Under the pieces are notes generated by a model, which was not told where the DNA came from, made no database searches, and was given only the letters and a program-made list of their open reading frames with translations. This document shows positions 19,258-28,616 of a stretch of 64,000 nucleotides of DNA, piece by piece. How positions within the stretch are numbered: the first letter of the stretch is position 1; each line of letters opens with the position of its first letter. Source of the DNA: Candidatus Gastranaerophilales bacterium (GTDB lineage Bacteria > Cyanobacteriota > Vampirovibrionia > Gastranaerophilales > Gastranaerophilaceae); contig CALUTJ010000001.1 of assembly GCA_944323685.1 (NCBI GenBank), positions 99,726-163,725 of the forward strand. The letters are read 5' to 3'. The position numbers were made by a program, and so were the translations under genes.

Positions 19258-20301
19258 ATGATAACAGCCAACCTGTCAGGCAATAAGACTTTGCAAACTA
19301 TATCTGCGGCTGCGCAAAAACAACTGCCGGATAACAGTAAAAAGTCAGACAAAAAACAGTTGTTAAAAAAAACAGCAGTAGCTGCATCAACAGCTTTATC
19401 CGCAATAACTATCGGAGTATTGCTTGCTAAAGGCAAGCTAAACGGACTGCACAAATTTATAAAAACAGACGTACAAAAAAGCAGACAGGGGTTGAATTCA
19501 TTAAGAGAATCGGTTGAACTGCCTCAAATAAATAACATTTGTCCAAAAGAAGAATACTCAAAAACCTTAGAAAAACTTCTCGGGTTTGAAAAAAGATATA
19601 TTACAAGCGGCGGTATGATTCAAAATACAAGAGAAGGAAATGTCTTCTACAGATTTGATTCAAATGCTTACAGAACCGTACCGGAAGAATTAAAAGGGCT
19701 GCTGCCTTATTGCGGAGAAGCCGACATAAGCGCTGATATAAACATGTTTTTAAGAAACAATGTTAACGGAAAACTTGGCACTGTAAAAGAAGGATCTCTT
19801 GTATACAGCAAGGACTTTTTAAAAAATAATAGAGAAATGCTTCATCTTGATTCTGACTCGGCAAACGATTTTGTAAAATGCATTGATTATTCTCTTGAGC
19901 AGCTTGATAGAAAATACGGAACATTTGAGGGCTTTGTATATAGAGGCGGTTTGTTTAACGGTGATGCAAAACAATTTTATTCAACTAGTACAAAAGTCAG
20001 CCCTGTACAAGGATTGTGCCAGAGAGGGCATAACTTGCAGTTTCATCTTATTAAAACGAACAACGGACATAAAATTTACGAATTTCAGAGGGAATACAAC
20101 CCTGCTAATGAAATTATCAAAATAGAATCAGAAGTACTTTTGCCAAGAAACAGCAAATATACAGAAATAACAAATACTCAAAAATATGCAAAAGAAAAAC
20201 AGGATATGGCACAAGCTCTTTATGATAATCTGTTTAAAGATACGGAAGTGACAATAGACGATATTCTATCCAAAATACACGTTTGGGAGCAGGTTTTATA
20301 G
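19258..20301 (+). CDS. putative ADP-ribosyltransferase (R-S-E type)
   Basis: This 347-residue protein has a polar basic N-terminus and one hydrophobic segment (about 38-57), so it may be membrane-anchored. The C-terminal part carries the three ordered motifs of arginine-type mono-ADP-ribosyltransferases: an Arg in FVYRGG (Arg229), the STS motif in FYSTST (242-244), and the ExE motif in KIESEVLLPRNSKY (Glu290-x-Glu292). Spacing and the trailing LLPRNSKYTEI resemble the exoenzyme/VIP2-type fold, where the second Glu is catalytic. NAD binding and target are inference. No antitoxin or immunity gene is obvious next to it, and the 90-residue gene upstream is the only near partner. It could be an effector aimed at another cell. 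Confidence 0.6.
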   Translation: MITANLSGNKTLQTISAAAQKQLPDNSKKSDKKQLLKKTAVAASTALSAITIGVLLAKGKLNGLHKFIKTDVQKSRQGLNSLRESVELPQINNICPKEEYSKTLEKLLGFEKRYITSGGMIQNTREGNVFYRFDSNAYRTVPEELKGLLPYCGEADISADINMFLRNNVNGKLGTVKEGSLVYSKDFLKNNREMLHLDSDSANDFVKCIDYSLEQLDRKYGTFEGFVYRGGLFNGDAKQFYSTSTKVSPVQGLCQRGHNLQFHLIKTNNGHKIYEFQREYNPANEIIKIESEVLLPRNSKYTEITNTQKYAKEKQDMAQALYDNLFKDTEVTIDDILSKIHVWEQVL

Positions 20302-20320
20302 ATTTATTTGTACAGCTTCA

Positions 20321-20505
20321 TTATAATCCGGTGTCGCAGTTGCAGCCTCGAAGCCTCGAGGCTTCGAGCCGTCACTGCTCACCTTTGCCTTCTTTTTCGG
20401 CTGAACTGTGGTGAATCCTGAAAAATGGCTTCACTATGTGAACAATGTGACACTCCAAAAATTCGTTCACGTCGTTTTGCTCCTTATCACGATTTTTTCT
20501 CGGAC
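20321..20505 (-). repeat. dispersed ~180-bp repeat, copy C (inverted)
   Basis: Read on the minus strand, this begins GTCCGAG and ends with CTGCGACACCGGATTATAA, matching copies at 46202-46377 and 50507-50683 over almost its full length. It carries the GAAGCCTCGAGGCTTC palindrome near one end, longer than in the other copies. It fills most of the 290-bp gap before gyrA. Confidence 0.85.
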
Positions 20506-20591
20506 AAAATTTATTAACAGTTTGCACCACTGCTTGTTTATGCTAAAATTTAACTATGGATTATAAATACAGTTAAATTAGGGGTGGAGAA

Positions 20592-23165
20592 TTGAGCCAG
20601 CAAAATTTATTTGAAGACGGAAAGATAGTACCGGTAAATATAAGAGATGAGATGAAACGTTCTTACATCGATTATGCAATGTCTGTAATTGTCGGACGTG
20701 CGTTGCCTGATGTAAGAGATGGTCTAAAACCTGTTCACAGACGTATCTTGTTTGCCATGAACGAACTCGGGATGACTCCTGATAAGCCGTTTAAGAAAAG
20801 CGCCAGAATCGTCGGTGAAGTTCTCGGTAAATACCACCCGCACGGTGACAGCGCCGTTTACGAATCTTTAGTTCGTATGGCTCAGGATTTTTCTACCAGA
20901 TACCAGACAATTGACGGGCATGGCAACTTCGGTTCCGTTGACGGAGACTCGGCGGCAGCAATGCGTTATACGGAAGCCAGAATGCATAAAATCACCCAGT
21001 CAATGCTTGCGGATATTGATTGTGAAACTGTTGATTTTACTCCGAACTTTGACGGTTCACTTGAGGAGCCTGCTGTATTGCCGGTAAGACTGCCGATGTT
21101 ATTGTTAAACGGGGTGTCAGGCATTGCCGTTGGTATGGCTACAAATATTCCTCCGCACAACCTTTGCGAGGTAGTTGACGGAACAATAGCTTTGATTGAC
21201 AATCCTGATATTACGGTAGAAGGCTTGATGGAACACATCAAAGGCCCCGACTTCCCGACTGCTGCAACAATAGTCGGTTTGCAAGATATTAAACAGGCTT
21301 ATACAACAGGACGCGGCTCTATTAAAATGAAGGCTGTTGCCCAGTTTGAAGAAATTCCGGGCGGCGGAGGACGTCAGGGCAGAACAGCAATCATTGTTAC
21401 GGAAATTCCGTATCAGGTTAACAAGGCTTTGTTAATTGAAAAGATTGCAGAACTTGTAAGAGATAAAAAAATCGACGGTATTTCAGACCTGCGTGACGAA
21501 TCCGACCGTGAAGGCATGAGAATTGTTATTGAACTTAAACGTGACGCAAAACCCGAGGTTGTTAAAAACAATCTGTTTAAATATACCCAGTTGAGTACTA
21601 CTTTCGGGGTAAACATGGTTGCGCTTGTGGGCAAACAGCCCAGATTAATGAACCTTTATGAGGTCTTAAACGAGTTTGTTGAACACAGGGTAGAAGTTGT
21701 CACAAGAAGAACAATTTTCTTCCTTAAAAAAGCAAAAATCAGAGCACACATCTTAGCAGGTTTGTTAATTGCATTAGGCAGCCTTGATGAGGTTATTGAC
21801 TTAATTAAAAAATCCAAAACTACAGACGAAGCGCGTACCGGATTGATGAGCAGATTCGGACTTGATGCGGATCAGGCTAACGCAATCCTTGAAATGCAAT
21901 TAAGACGTTTGACAGGATTGGAACAGGATAAGATTAAATCCGAATACGAAGAACTTAAACGAAAAATTGCTGAATATGAAGCTATTCTTGCTGACAGACA
22001 GAAAGTTCTTAATATAATTAAAGATGAATTAAGAGAAGACAAAGAAAAATACGGCGACGACAGAAGAACACAAATCGTTCCGGAAGCTGATGAAATGACT
22101 ATCGAGGATTTGACTCCTAACGTTCCGATGGCGGTATTTATTACTCGTCAGGGATATTTAAAAAGAATTGCCCTCGATACATTCGAACGCCAGAACCGTG
22201 CAACAAGAGGCAAAGGCGGCATAAAAACAAAAGAAGATGATGACGTTGAACACTTCTTTACCGCAATGATGCACGATAAGGTACTGTTCTTTAGCTCTAA
22301 GGGTACGGTGTACAGCTTGAATGTATACGAATTCCCAGAAGGCGGACGTCAGGCAAAAGGTTTGCCTATTATAAACGTTCTGCCGCTTGAACAGGATGAA
22401 CAAATAACAGCAGTTGTACCTGTAAGCGACTTTAAGTCAGCCTCTAACCTTATTATGCTTACGCAAAAGGGTTATATTAAGAGAATCTCGCTTGATAACT
22501 TTGAAAATATCAGAAAAAGCGGCATAATCGCAATCGGACTCGAGGAAGGGGATACATTATGCTGGGTAAAACAGGCTCAGGACAATGACGAGGTAATTAT
22601 AGGCACCTCCTGCGGTATGGCAATAAGATTCCCGATTAGCGACATGCGTCCTTTGGGCAGAAGTGCTCGAGGCGTAAACTCGATGAAACTCAGAACAGGC
22701 GACAAAATTATCGGCTGTGATATTGTTCCGAGAGACTACGACGCTGACCTTCTGGTTGTAACGTCTGACGGCTTTGGCAAACGTTCTAAGCTCTCAGAAT
22801 TCAGACCTCAAAACAGAGGCGGTATCGGACTTATTGCTACCAAGTTTAAATCATCATCGTCAAGACTTGTCGCATTGACAATTGTTGAAGAAAAAGATGA
22901 AATTATGGTAGTAACCCAAAACGGTGTTGTATCAAGAATAAAAGCTGACTGCATATCTCGTCAGGGCAGACCGGCTACCGGTGTCAAGATACAAAACCTC
23001 TCAGAAGGTGATATGGTTTGTACAATCAACAAAATTGTAGATCCGGATTCTGACGAGCAGGTTTCTGACACAGCTGATGTTCAGCCTCAGGCTGAGGTTG
23101 ACAATTCTGTTCAGCAAAGTATGCTTGATATAACTCCTCAAGAAAACAATAATGAAGAAGTATAA
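20592..23165 (+). CDS. gyrA: DNA gyrase subunit A
   Basis: GyrA forms the breakage-reunion subunit of gyrase (A2B2). The start is TTG with GGTGGAG upstream. The 857 residues include [11 protein letters not shown] (50-60), the quinolone-resistance region [10 protein letters not shown] with Ser87 and Glu91, and the active-site Tyr126 in AMRYTEAR. The C-terminal beta-pinwheel has [10 protein letters not shown] where a GyrA-box is expected. As I recall, cyanobacterial GyrA proteins share this form. Residues at the quinolone positions are wild-type-like. It forms an operon with the Ycf23-like gene (21-bp gap), and a 180-bp dispersed repeat ends about 85 bp upstream. Confidence 0.96.
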   Translation: MSQQNLFEDGKIVPVNIRDEMKRSYIDYAMSVIVGRALPDVRDGLKPVHRRILFAMNELGMTPDKPFKKSARIVGEVLGKYHPHGDSAVYESLVRMAQDFSTRYQTIDGHGNFGSVDGDSAAAMRYTEARMHKITQSMLADIDCETVDFTPNFDGSLEEPAVLPVRLPMLLLNGVSGIAVGMATNIPPHNLCEVVDGTIALIDNPDITVEGLMEHIKGPDFPTAATIVGLQDIKQAYTTGRGSIKMKAVAQFEEIPGGGGRQGRTAIIVTEIPYQVNKALLIEKIAELVRDKKIDGISDLRDESDREGMRIVIELKRDAKPEVVKNNLFKYTQLSTTFGVNMVALVGKQPRLMNLYEVLNEFVEHRVEVVTRRTIFFLKKAKIRAHILAGLLIALGSLDEVIDLIKKSKTTDEARTGLMSRFGLDADQANAILEMQLRRLTGLEQDKIKSEYEELKRKIAEYEAILADRQKVLNIIKDELREDKEKYGDDRRTQIVPEADEMTIEDLTPNVPMAVFITRQGYLKRIALDTFERQNRATRGKGGIKTKEDDDVEHFFTAMMHDKVLFFSSKGTVYSLNVYEFPEGGRQAKGLPIINVLPLEQDEQITAVVPVSDFKSASNLIMLTQKGYIKRISLDNFENIRKSGIIAIGLEEGDTLCWVKQAQDNDEVIIGTSCGMAIRFPISDMRPLGRSARGVNSMKLRTGDKIIGCDIVPRDYDADLLVVTSDGFGKRSKLSEFRPQNRGGIGLIATKFKSSSSRLVALTIVEEKDEIMVVTQNGVVSRIKADCISRQGRPATGVKIQNLSEGDMVCTINKIVDPDSDEQVSDTADVQPQAEVDNSVQQSMLDITPQENNNEEV

Positions 23166-23186
23166 TAAAGAAAGGTAAAGTTTAAG

Positions 23187-23951
23187 ATGAAAAGAATTAC
23201 ATCATTCAGAAAAGATTTAGAAGCTAAAAAAGCGGTAAAAATTATTGCAGGTATTGATAATTTCGATATGGACAGAGTAAGAAACGTTGTTATCGCTGCC
23301 GACAAAGCCGGTGCAAGTGCTGTAGACGTTGCTGCCAAAGAAGAAATTATTAAAATGGCTAAAGAAACAACATCACTTCCGATTTTTGTTTCTTCAATCG
23401 TTCCTCAAGACTTAGCAATGGCTGTTAAAGCAGGCGCCGACGCTATTGAAGTAGGTAATTTTGATGCTTTATACAAAAAAGGTATGAGAATGTCCGCTGA
23501 AGAAATCCTTGATATTGTTAAGGAAACTTTGGCATTAATCGGAAACTCAAACGTATTTGTTTGTGTAACTGTACCGGGGCACATTGATATTTCTTCTCAA
23601 ATTGCTCTTGCTAAAGAATTGGAAGCATTAAACATCGATTTAATCCAGACAGAAGGCGCAGCTACTGTTCACACGACAGCAGAAGGTGCAAGAGCATTGT
23701 TAGAAACAGCACAGGTTTCTATTGCTAACACAATAGAACTTGTAAGAAACGTTGACATACCTGTTATGACAGCATCAGGATTGACAACAACAACTGTACC
23801 TATGGCAATCGCAGCAGGCGCAAGCGCTGTAGGTGTAGGTTCGTGCGTTAATAAACTAAACTCTGAAATTGAAATGATTGCAGCTGCTACAGCAATTGTT
23901 GAAGCTGTTAAAGGCTGTGCGGTTGCTGAAAAAGAATCAGTTAACGCTTAG
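23187..23951 (+). CDS. Ycf23/DUF561-like TIM-barrel protein
   Basis: This 254-residue protein resembles the DUF561 (Ycf23) family of cyanobacteria and algal plastids, whose biochemical role is unknown. Repeating beta-alpha units are visible: KIIAGIDNFD, ADKAGASAVDVAA, PIFVSSIVPQD, KAGADAIEVGNFD, LIQTEG, VMTASGLTTTTVPMAIAAGASAVGVGS. The last is a typical TIM-barrel phosphate-binding pattern. It is co-transcribed with gyrA, has its own ribosome site (AGAAAGG) and is closed by a terminator at 23972. Confidence 0.8.
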   Translation: MKRITSFRKDLEAKKAVKIIAGIDNFDMDRVRNVVIAADKAGASAVDVAAKEEIIKMAKETTSLPIFVSSIVPQDLAMAVKAGADAIEVGNFDALYKKGMRMSAEEILDIVKETLALIGNSNVFVCVTVPGHIDISSQIALAKELEALNIDLIQTEGAATVHTTAEGARALLETAQVSIANTIELVRNVDIPVMTASGLTTTTVPMAIAAGASAVGVGSCVNKLNSEIEMIAAATAIVEAVKGCAVAEKESVNA

Positions 23952-23971
23952 TTTTAACTTTTAATCAATAC

Positions 23972-24007
23972 AAAAAAGCTGTAATTTATACAATTACGGC
24001 TTTTTTG
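23972..24007 (+). terminator. Rho-independent terminator of gyrA operon
   Basis: The stem AAAAAAGCTGTAATT / AATTACGGCTTTTTT has a TATAC loop and one G-T pair, followed by GTTT. It sits 20 bp behind the Ycf23-like gene. Confidence 0.85.
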
Positions 24008-24113
24008 TTTATTGGATTGCACTTTAGAATTTTTAGGTATTTTAGACAGTTAAATATAAAAATATTGATAAACGACACAATTATTTTTATAATAATTATG
24101 AAAGGTTATTTTA

Positions 24114-24144
24114 GTATCTCAATTTTAATGTGAGATACTTTTTT
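24114..24144 (+). terminator. hairpin plus T6 upstream of 24160 gene (attenuator?)
   Basis: GTATCTCA pairs perfectly with TGAGATAC and is followed by TTTTTT. It lies only 15 bp before the next ATG. A possible 11-codon leader ORF starts at the ATG at 24098 and overlaps the stem. It could be a second terminator for the gyrA transcript or an attenuator for the downstream pair. Confidence 0.5.
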
Positions 24145-24159
24145 GTATACAGACAAATT

Positions 24160-24900
24160 ATGCACAGACACATAAAATTACTACTGTTAATACTTTTAGC
24201 CGTAATCTCACCTCCGTGTGCGATTGCGCAGCAGACGATTATTACTGTTCCGTCATCTGATGTGCTGCCATACGGAGAAATTATATTAAAACAATCCAAT
24301 AAATTCCGTCCGTTCGGCAACGGACAGTACGTTTCGCTAACTCCTCAGCTTATTGTCGGTACAGGCAAAGATACGGAAATTTCTGTTGAAGCAGGCACGA
24401 ATATTGAAGACACGACTTCTGTAAAAATGAATCTTACGGCAAAAAAAGTTTTCCGTATAAAAAGAGCAACAAGGCTGACAGTGGGGGCAACGCTGTCACC
24501 TTCTTTAACAGAAGGTCAAAAACCTGATAGTATGGTATATGCCCATGGCTCATACCTTTGTAAAAAAACAAGAACAACCTTCACTGCCGGAGGTTTTGTC
24601 GGAGGCCGTCAGGAGATGCCTTCACTCACAGGTGTAATGCTCGGGGTTGACCAGACAATCATACCAAACAAACTAAGAATAGCCGTTGATTGGGTTTCTC
24701 GAGATGAATCCTGGGGCGTATTGGGGGCAGGTCTAAAAATTCGTCCGGAACCTTCGACTTCGATTACTACTGCGATACTTATTCCAAATTCTAATGAACA
24801 AGACAGGGTGGCTTTTTCCGTTTCCATATCGAAATACGTGGGCAAAGTTCTACCCGAGTTTGTTAAAAAAGAAGAAAAAGAAACGGGAGAAAATTTATGA
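24160..24900 (+). CDS. exported beta-rich protein, unknown
   Basis: I do not recognise this protein of about 246 residues. An in-frame GTG at 24130 falls inside a terminator-like hairpin, so I take the ATG at 24160. From there a clear signal peptide runs to about residue 25 (LLLLILLAVISPPCAIAQ). The mature part alternates short beta strands (VSLTPQLIVGTG, TRLTVGATLSPS, LRIAVDWVSRD, VAFSVSISKYVG), like a small outer-membrane barrel or porin-type domain. It overlaps the pentapeptide-repeat gene by 4 bp (ATGA), so the two are translationally coupled. Confidence 0.65.
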   Translation: MHRHIKLLLLILLAVISPPCAIAQQTIITVPSSDVLPYGEIILKQSNKFRPFGNGQYVSLTPQLIVGTGKDTEISVEAGTNIEDTTSVKMNLTAKKVFRIKRATRLTVGATLSPSLTEGQKPDSMVYAHGSYLCKKTRTTFTAGGFVGGRQEMPSLTGVMLGVDQTIIPNKLRIAVDWVSRDESWGVLGAGLKIRPEPSTSITTAILIPNSNEQDRVAFSVSISKYVGKVLPEFVKKEEKETGENL

Positions 24901-25301
24901 TGAAAAAGATTATTGTATGCTCTGTCATTTCTGCTTTTGTACTCATCGGTACAAACCTTGCTTTTTCTGCTGATAAGTTTTTTAAAGACGCAGACTGCGA
25001 GGGACGTGATTTTTCAGGACAAAATCTTGAGGGGGCAAACTTTGAAGATGCGGAGCTGGATAATGCAAATTTTAAAAATGCAAATCTTAAAGGCGCAAAT
25101 TTTAAAGGTGCGGATATAGAAAAAGCATCGTTTGAAGGTGCAAATCTTGAAGACGCAAACTTTGAGGACGCTGATCTTGAAGAAACAAATCTAATGAATG
25201 CAAATATAAAAAATGCTAATTTTAAAAATACAGAGCTTGAATATGCTATCTGGATAAACGGCAAAGTATGCGGTGCCGGTTCTGTGGGTTCCTGCTGGTA
25301 G
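24897..25301 (+). CDS. exported pentapeptide-repeat protein
   Basis: The 134 residues start with a signal peptide (about 1-24, ending NLAFSA). Residues 35-115 are about sixteen pentapeptide units of the A(D/N)Lxx/ANFxx kind, which fold as a right-handed quadrilateral beta-helix. The C-terminal tail has two cysteines (VCGAGSVGSCW) that could form a disulphide. Export argues against a cytoplasmic gyrase-protecting (Qnr/MfpA) role. It is translationally coupled to the beta-rich exported protein upstream, and the two probably act together in the envelope. Confidence 0.85.
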   Translation: MMKKIIVCSVISAFVLIGTNLAFSADKFFKDADCEGRDFSGQNLEGANFEDAELDNANFKNANLKGANFKGADIEKASFEGANLEDANFEDADLEETNLMNANIKNANFKNTELEYAIWINGKVCGAGSVGSCW

Positions 25302-25432
25302 CACTGTAATTTCTATGTGCCTGACTGATAAAACTAAAGTGATGCACAAAATTTATAAAAAAACTTAATATCTTATAAAAAGCAGGCAATTTTTATTTTC
25401 AGCGTATTTGTTTTATATGCAAAGGAGCGCTT

Positions 25433-25618
25433 ATGAAAATAAAAGATAATTTCCCTAAGAATATACCTCAAGGTATTAAAACAAGGTATGACGATATTAT
25501 GCAGGATATATTACGCGAAAAGTCAGAAAAATACGCAAAATCAATTGAATCCCCCGAACCTACAGAATTTCATACAATAGGTGAACTTATAGGCAAGAAG
25601 CTTGATATAAAAATCTAA
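25433..25618 (+). CDS. small unknown protein
   Basis: This 61-residue, charged, mostly helical protein has a strong AAAGGAG ribosome site 7 bp before its ATG, which is the main reason to call it. There is no signal peptide or known motif (MKIKDNFPKNIPQGIKTRYD at the start). It ends 6 bp before the convergent TolC gene stop. Confidence 0.6.
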   Translation: MKIKDNFPKNIPQGIKTRYDDIMQDILREKSEKYAKSIESPEPTEFHTIGELIGKKLDIKI

Positions 25619-25624
25619 AATACA

Positions 25625-26989
25625 TTAAAGTTTTGCGCCGGTTGCTTTGTAAAGAGTTATGTAATCAATCAGCCTTTGCGCCTTTGAGTTGTCTTTTTCT
25701 ATTTGCAGACTCAAAAGATTTTCTTCGTATTGTAAAAGAGTTAAATATGACTCTATGCCTTCTTTGTAGCGTTGCGTCATAAGATTAAAATTTGAAGATT
25801 CCAGCTCTACTTTTTTCAGGTTGTCTTTGTCTTTTTGAGAGTCGTGTTTTATTCTGCACAAGGCATCGTTAATCTCTTGTAATGCAATCAAATCCGTCTG
25901 TTTATATGTTTCTAAAAGTTCCTGATAAATAAGTTTTTTCTTTTTTAAATTTGCGCTCAAAAATCCTCCGGTAAAGAGTTTTTGCATTGCACTCGCCCCG
26001 ACAAGTGCAAAAATATTCTCCCAGTTAAAAAGATTTTTTAATAAAAGCGAGTTATATCCCGCTATCCCGAGAATTTGAACGGACGGCAAGAATTCCTTGC
26101 GTGCAATTTTGACATCAATCTTTGCCTTTGCAAGCTCAGCCTCCGCTTTCATTATATCAGGCCGTTGTATAACAATATCTGAGGATATTGATGCAGGAAT
26201 CACTGCGCTATATTCAATATTGTCAAACATTCCGCGTATAAAGTTATCATCAATGTCCGGACAAGAATCAGTATAAACCGCAAGTTGATGCAAAAGTAGT
26301 GTTCTGTCTTTTTTTAAGTCATTGAGGTCAATTTGAGCCTGAGTATGTTGTTTGTCAGTATATGTAACATCATATAAGGATGCAAGCCCCATTTTGTAAC
26401 GCTCATTTGTCAGGTCTTTGATGTTTTTACGTATAACCGTAATTTTTTGCTGCGTTTTTATTGTTTTATCGAGTTTTATTATATTTATATAAATAGCGCC
26501 GACTTCTCCGGCTAGAGAAATATCTAAAGCTTTTTCTTTGTATTTATAAGCCTCATATTCTTTTTTTGCGGCATTTGTTTTGTCATGGTTTTTTAAAAAT
26601 ATGTCGGCTTCATAATATGCAGCAAGAGGCAAAGCGTAGTTATTTGTCCTCAGGGTAGCAGTTTCTACATCAAAAAGCTGCTGGCGCGCTGTTTTTATTC
26701 TTACAAATGCAGGGGCAAAAGCCAAAGACGGGAACTCTCTTGCCCTTGTTGTTTTAATTGATTGTCCGTATTGTTTTGTAATGTAATTTTGGCGCTTAAG
26801 TTCGTGATTCTTTTCTATTGCCGTTACAATGTAATTTTTCAAATACGGGTCAGAAAAATTATCCCACCAGCATAAGTTTACAGTGTACGAACGTTCTTGC
26901 AACTCAGAATTAACTTCAGAACCGTAAGCACAACACCGTGCGAGCAATAGCATTATTATGATTATTTTAAAGGTTTTATTAACAAACAT
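25625..26989 (-). CDS. TolC-family outer-membrane efflux channel
   Basis: The 454 residues begin with a signal peptide (about 1-24) and show the two-fold repeat of the outer-membrane efflux protein family: long helices, SDIVIQRPDIMKAEAELAKA (about 268-287), and a second repeat with YKEGIESYLTLLQYEENLL near 415. The RPDI...AEA pattern is typical of NodT/OprM-type channels. A cysteine pair near the signal end (LARCC) is not a good lipobox. It is divergent from the MarR-EmrA-EmrB genes and supplies the outer-membrane exit for that pump. Confidence 0.88.
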   Translation of the reverse strand: MFVNKTFKIIIIMLLLARCCAYGSEVNSELQERSYTVNLCWWDNFSDPYLKNYIVTAIEKNHELKRQNYITKQYGQSIKTTRAREFPSLAFAPAFVRIKTARQQLFDVETATLRTNNYALPLAAYYEADIFLKNHDKTNAAKKEYEAYKYKEKALDISLAGEVGAIYINIIKLDKTIKTQQKITVIRKNIKDLTNERYKMGLASLYDVTYTDKQHTQAQIDLNDLKKDRTLLLHQLAVYTDSCPDIDDNFIRGMFDNIEYSAVIPASISSDIVIQRPDIMKAEAELAKAKIDVKIARKEFLPSVQILGIAGYNSLLLKNLFNWENIFALVGASAMQKLFTGGFLSANLKKKKLIYQELLETYKQTDLIALQEINDALCRIKHDSQKDKDNLKKVELESSNFNLMTQRYKEGIESYLTLLQYEENLLSLQIEKDNSKAQRLIDYITLYKATGAKL

Positions 26990-27022
26990 GGAAGTAGTTT
27001 TTTTCTTGTCTTTTTAAATTTG

Positions 27023-27056
27023 TTATGTTAGCATAATAATTGTTAGTGTAATAACA
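27023..27056. promoter_or_regulatory. candidate MarR operator, two palindromes
   Basis: TTATGTTAGCATAA (27023-27036) and TGTTAGTGTAATAACA (27041-27056) are adjacent inverted repeats in the 86-bp divergent region between the TolC gene and marR. Position and symmetry fit autoregulation and control of both directions. Confidence 0.45.
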
Positions 27057-27075
27057 TTTTAGAAAGAATTAGGCT

Positions 27076-27537
27076 TTGAGAGAGATTAATAATACTGAAA
27101 TTAATTTGGGGTTGGAAATTGGATTGACATCTTCTGCGTTAAGAGCAGCCGGCCAAAAGAGCCTTAAACTTCATGGGCTTGATGATATCACTAAGGAGCA
27201 GTTCAGTATATTAATCCTTTTGACAATTAAAGACGGATTGTATCAAACACAGATTGCCAATATACTCGGCAAAGATCGTCCAAACATCACAAGAATGATT
27301 GACATTTTAGAGCGCAAAGGGTTTATCAGACGCGAAAAAGATGATAACAACAGAAGAATTTTAAAAGTGTTTATCACTCCAAAAGGACTTGAAAAAGCTG
27401 AAACAGCAAAGCCGTTAAGAGATAAATTTTCACAGGTGCAATACAGAGGGCTTTCTGATGAAGAAATTTTAACTCTTGTACGACTTTTGAGAAAAGTAAG
27501 AGAAAATTTTAAACAGGAATATAATTTAGATATATAA
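27076..27537 (+). CDS. MarR-family transcriptional regulator
   Basis: This 153-residue winged-helix regulator controls multidrug efflux in many bacteria and usually releases DNA on binding phenolic or antibiotic ligands. The best start is a TTG at 27076. The DNA-binding region reads QTQIANILGKDRPNITRMIDILERKGFI (in two parts, about 56-83), followed by the wing with REKDDNNRRILKVFITPKG. It is the first gene of an operon with the EmrA- and EmrB-like genes (10-bp gap) and diverges from the TolC gene. Confidence 0.9.
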   Translation: MREINNTEINLGLEIGLTSSALRAAGQKSLKLHGLDDITKEQFSILILLTIKDGLYQTQIANILGKDRPNITRMIDILERKGFIRREKDDNNRRILKVFITPKGLEKAETAKPLRDKFSQVQYRGLSDEEILTLVRLLRKVRENFKQEYNLDI

Positions 27538-27547
27538 GGCGGAGAAA

Positions 27548-28609
27548 ATGGAAGAAAACAATAACACAGAAGAAGTACTTGCTTCAAATGCCGAAACAGA
27601 GCACAAGTCGAAGCGTAAAAAGAAAACAAAAAAAATTGTCAAAAAAAGATTTTTAATCCCCTCGCTGGTCATACTGCTTTTATGCTTGCTCGGGTGGATG
27701 TATTTTTCTATGTTTGAAACAACTGATGATGCTTTTGTTGAAGGCCACATAGTAAGAGTAAGTCCAAAGGTAACGGGTATTATAGAAAAATTGTACATAG
27801 ATGATAACCAGCACGTAAAAAAAGACGACCTGCTGCTTGTTATCGATGACAGAGATTACAAAGTAAAATACGAGCAGGCAAAAGCAGCTTACGAAATGGC
27901 TCTGTATAAACAGAAATCAGCAGTCGTTGATAAAAGTGCTGCCGAAACAGATATGAAAGTAGCACAACAGGATTTTGACAGGTACAAAAATCTGTATGAA
28001 AAAGGTGCCGTATCAAAACAGGAATATGACAGAGCAAAATCAAAATATGACCTTGCAAAAGCAAATCTGGCTACTGCACAACAGGCTGTATTTTCAAAAG
28101 AAAAAAATAAAGTTGCCGATGCGGAATTAAAAAGACTTGAAGCTGCCATGAAACAGGCTGAGCTGGAACTGTCTTACACAAAAATTTATGCATCGGATGA
28201 TGGAAAAATAACAAACCGTTCAGCAGAAGAAGGTGCATACATTAATGCAGGCGCACCGTTATTCTCTATTGTACCTGACAAAAGATGGGTTGTTGCAAAT
28301 TTTAAAGAGACACAGCTTGAAGATATCAAAATAGGACAACCTGTCAGAATCAAGGTTGATGCGTATCCTCATATGAGATTCAAGGGTAAAGTTGATTCTA
28401 TCCAGTCAAGTACAGGCGCAAAAACAAGTATGTTCCCCCCTGAAAACGCGGTGGGCAGTTACGTAAAAGTTGTACAAAGAGTTCCCGTTAAAATTGTATT
28501 TACCGATAAAGAGTATCAGAACTACAATATCGAACCGGGTATGAGCGTAGTGCCCAAGGTTTACATAAAAGTAAAACCCGAAGAACAAAACTCAAAACAG
28601 GCAGAGTAA
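27548..28609 (+). CDS. EmrA-like membrane fusion protein
   Basis: This is a periplasmic adaptor of the HlyD/EmrA family, which bridges an inner-membrane pump to TolC. The 353 residues have a basic cytosolic start, one membrane segment (about 35-56), a split lipoyl domain (SPKVTGIIEKLYIDDNQ, later GKITNRSAEEGAYINAG), a coiled-coil hairpin about 110-205 and a beta-barrel segment (VVANFKETQLEDIKIGQPV). A GGCGGAG ribosome site lies within the 10-bp gap after marR. It pairs with the EmrB-like transporter 7 bp downstream. Confidence 0.92.
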   Translation: MEENNNTEEVLASNAETEHKSKRKKKTKKIVKKRFLIPSLVILLLCLLGWMYFSMFETTDDAFVEGHIVRVSPKVTGIIEKLYIDDNQHVKKDDLLLVIDDRDYKVKYEQAKAAYEMALYKQKSAVVDKSAAETDMKVAQQDFDRYKNLYEKGAVSKQEYDRAKSKYDLAKANLATAQQAVFSKEKNKVADAELKRLEAAMKQAELELSYTKIYASDDGKITNRSAEEGAYINAGAPLFSIVPDKRWVVANFKETQLEDIKIGQPVRIKVDAYPHMRFKGKVDSIQSSTGAKTSMFPPENAVGSYVKVVQRVPVKIVFTDKEYQNYNIEPGMSVVPKVYIKVKPEEQNSKQAE

Positions 28610-28616
28610 CTTATAA

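Noticed and set aside
20592..23165. ParC (topoisomerase IV A) instead of GyrA, because a canonical GyrA-box is missing
   Set aside because: The variant QNRATRGK region matches what I know of cyanobacterial GyrA, and the full-length C-terminal pinwheel is present.
24130..24159. GTG start for the exported beta-rich protein
   Set aside because: It lies in the 3' arm of a terminator-like hairpin, and the extra residues would precede a normal signal peptide.
24897..25301. Qnr/MfpA-type gyrase protection by the pentapeptide-repeat protein near gyrA
   Set aside because: A clear signal peptide and C-terminal cysteines place it outside the cytoplasm, away from gyrase.
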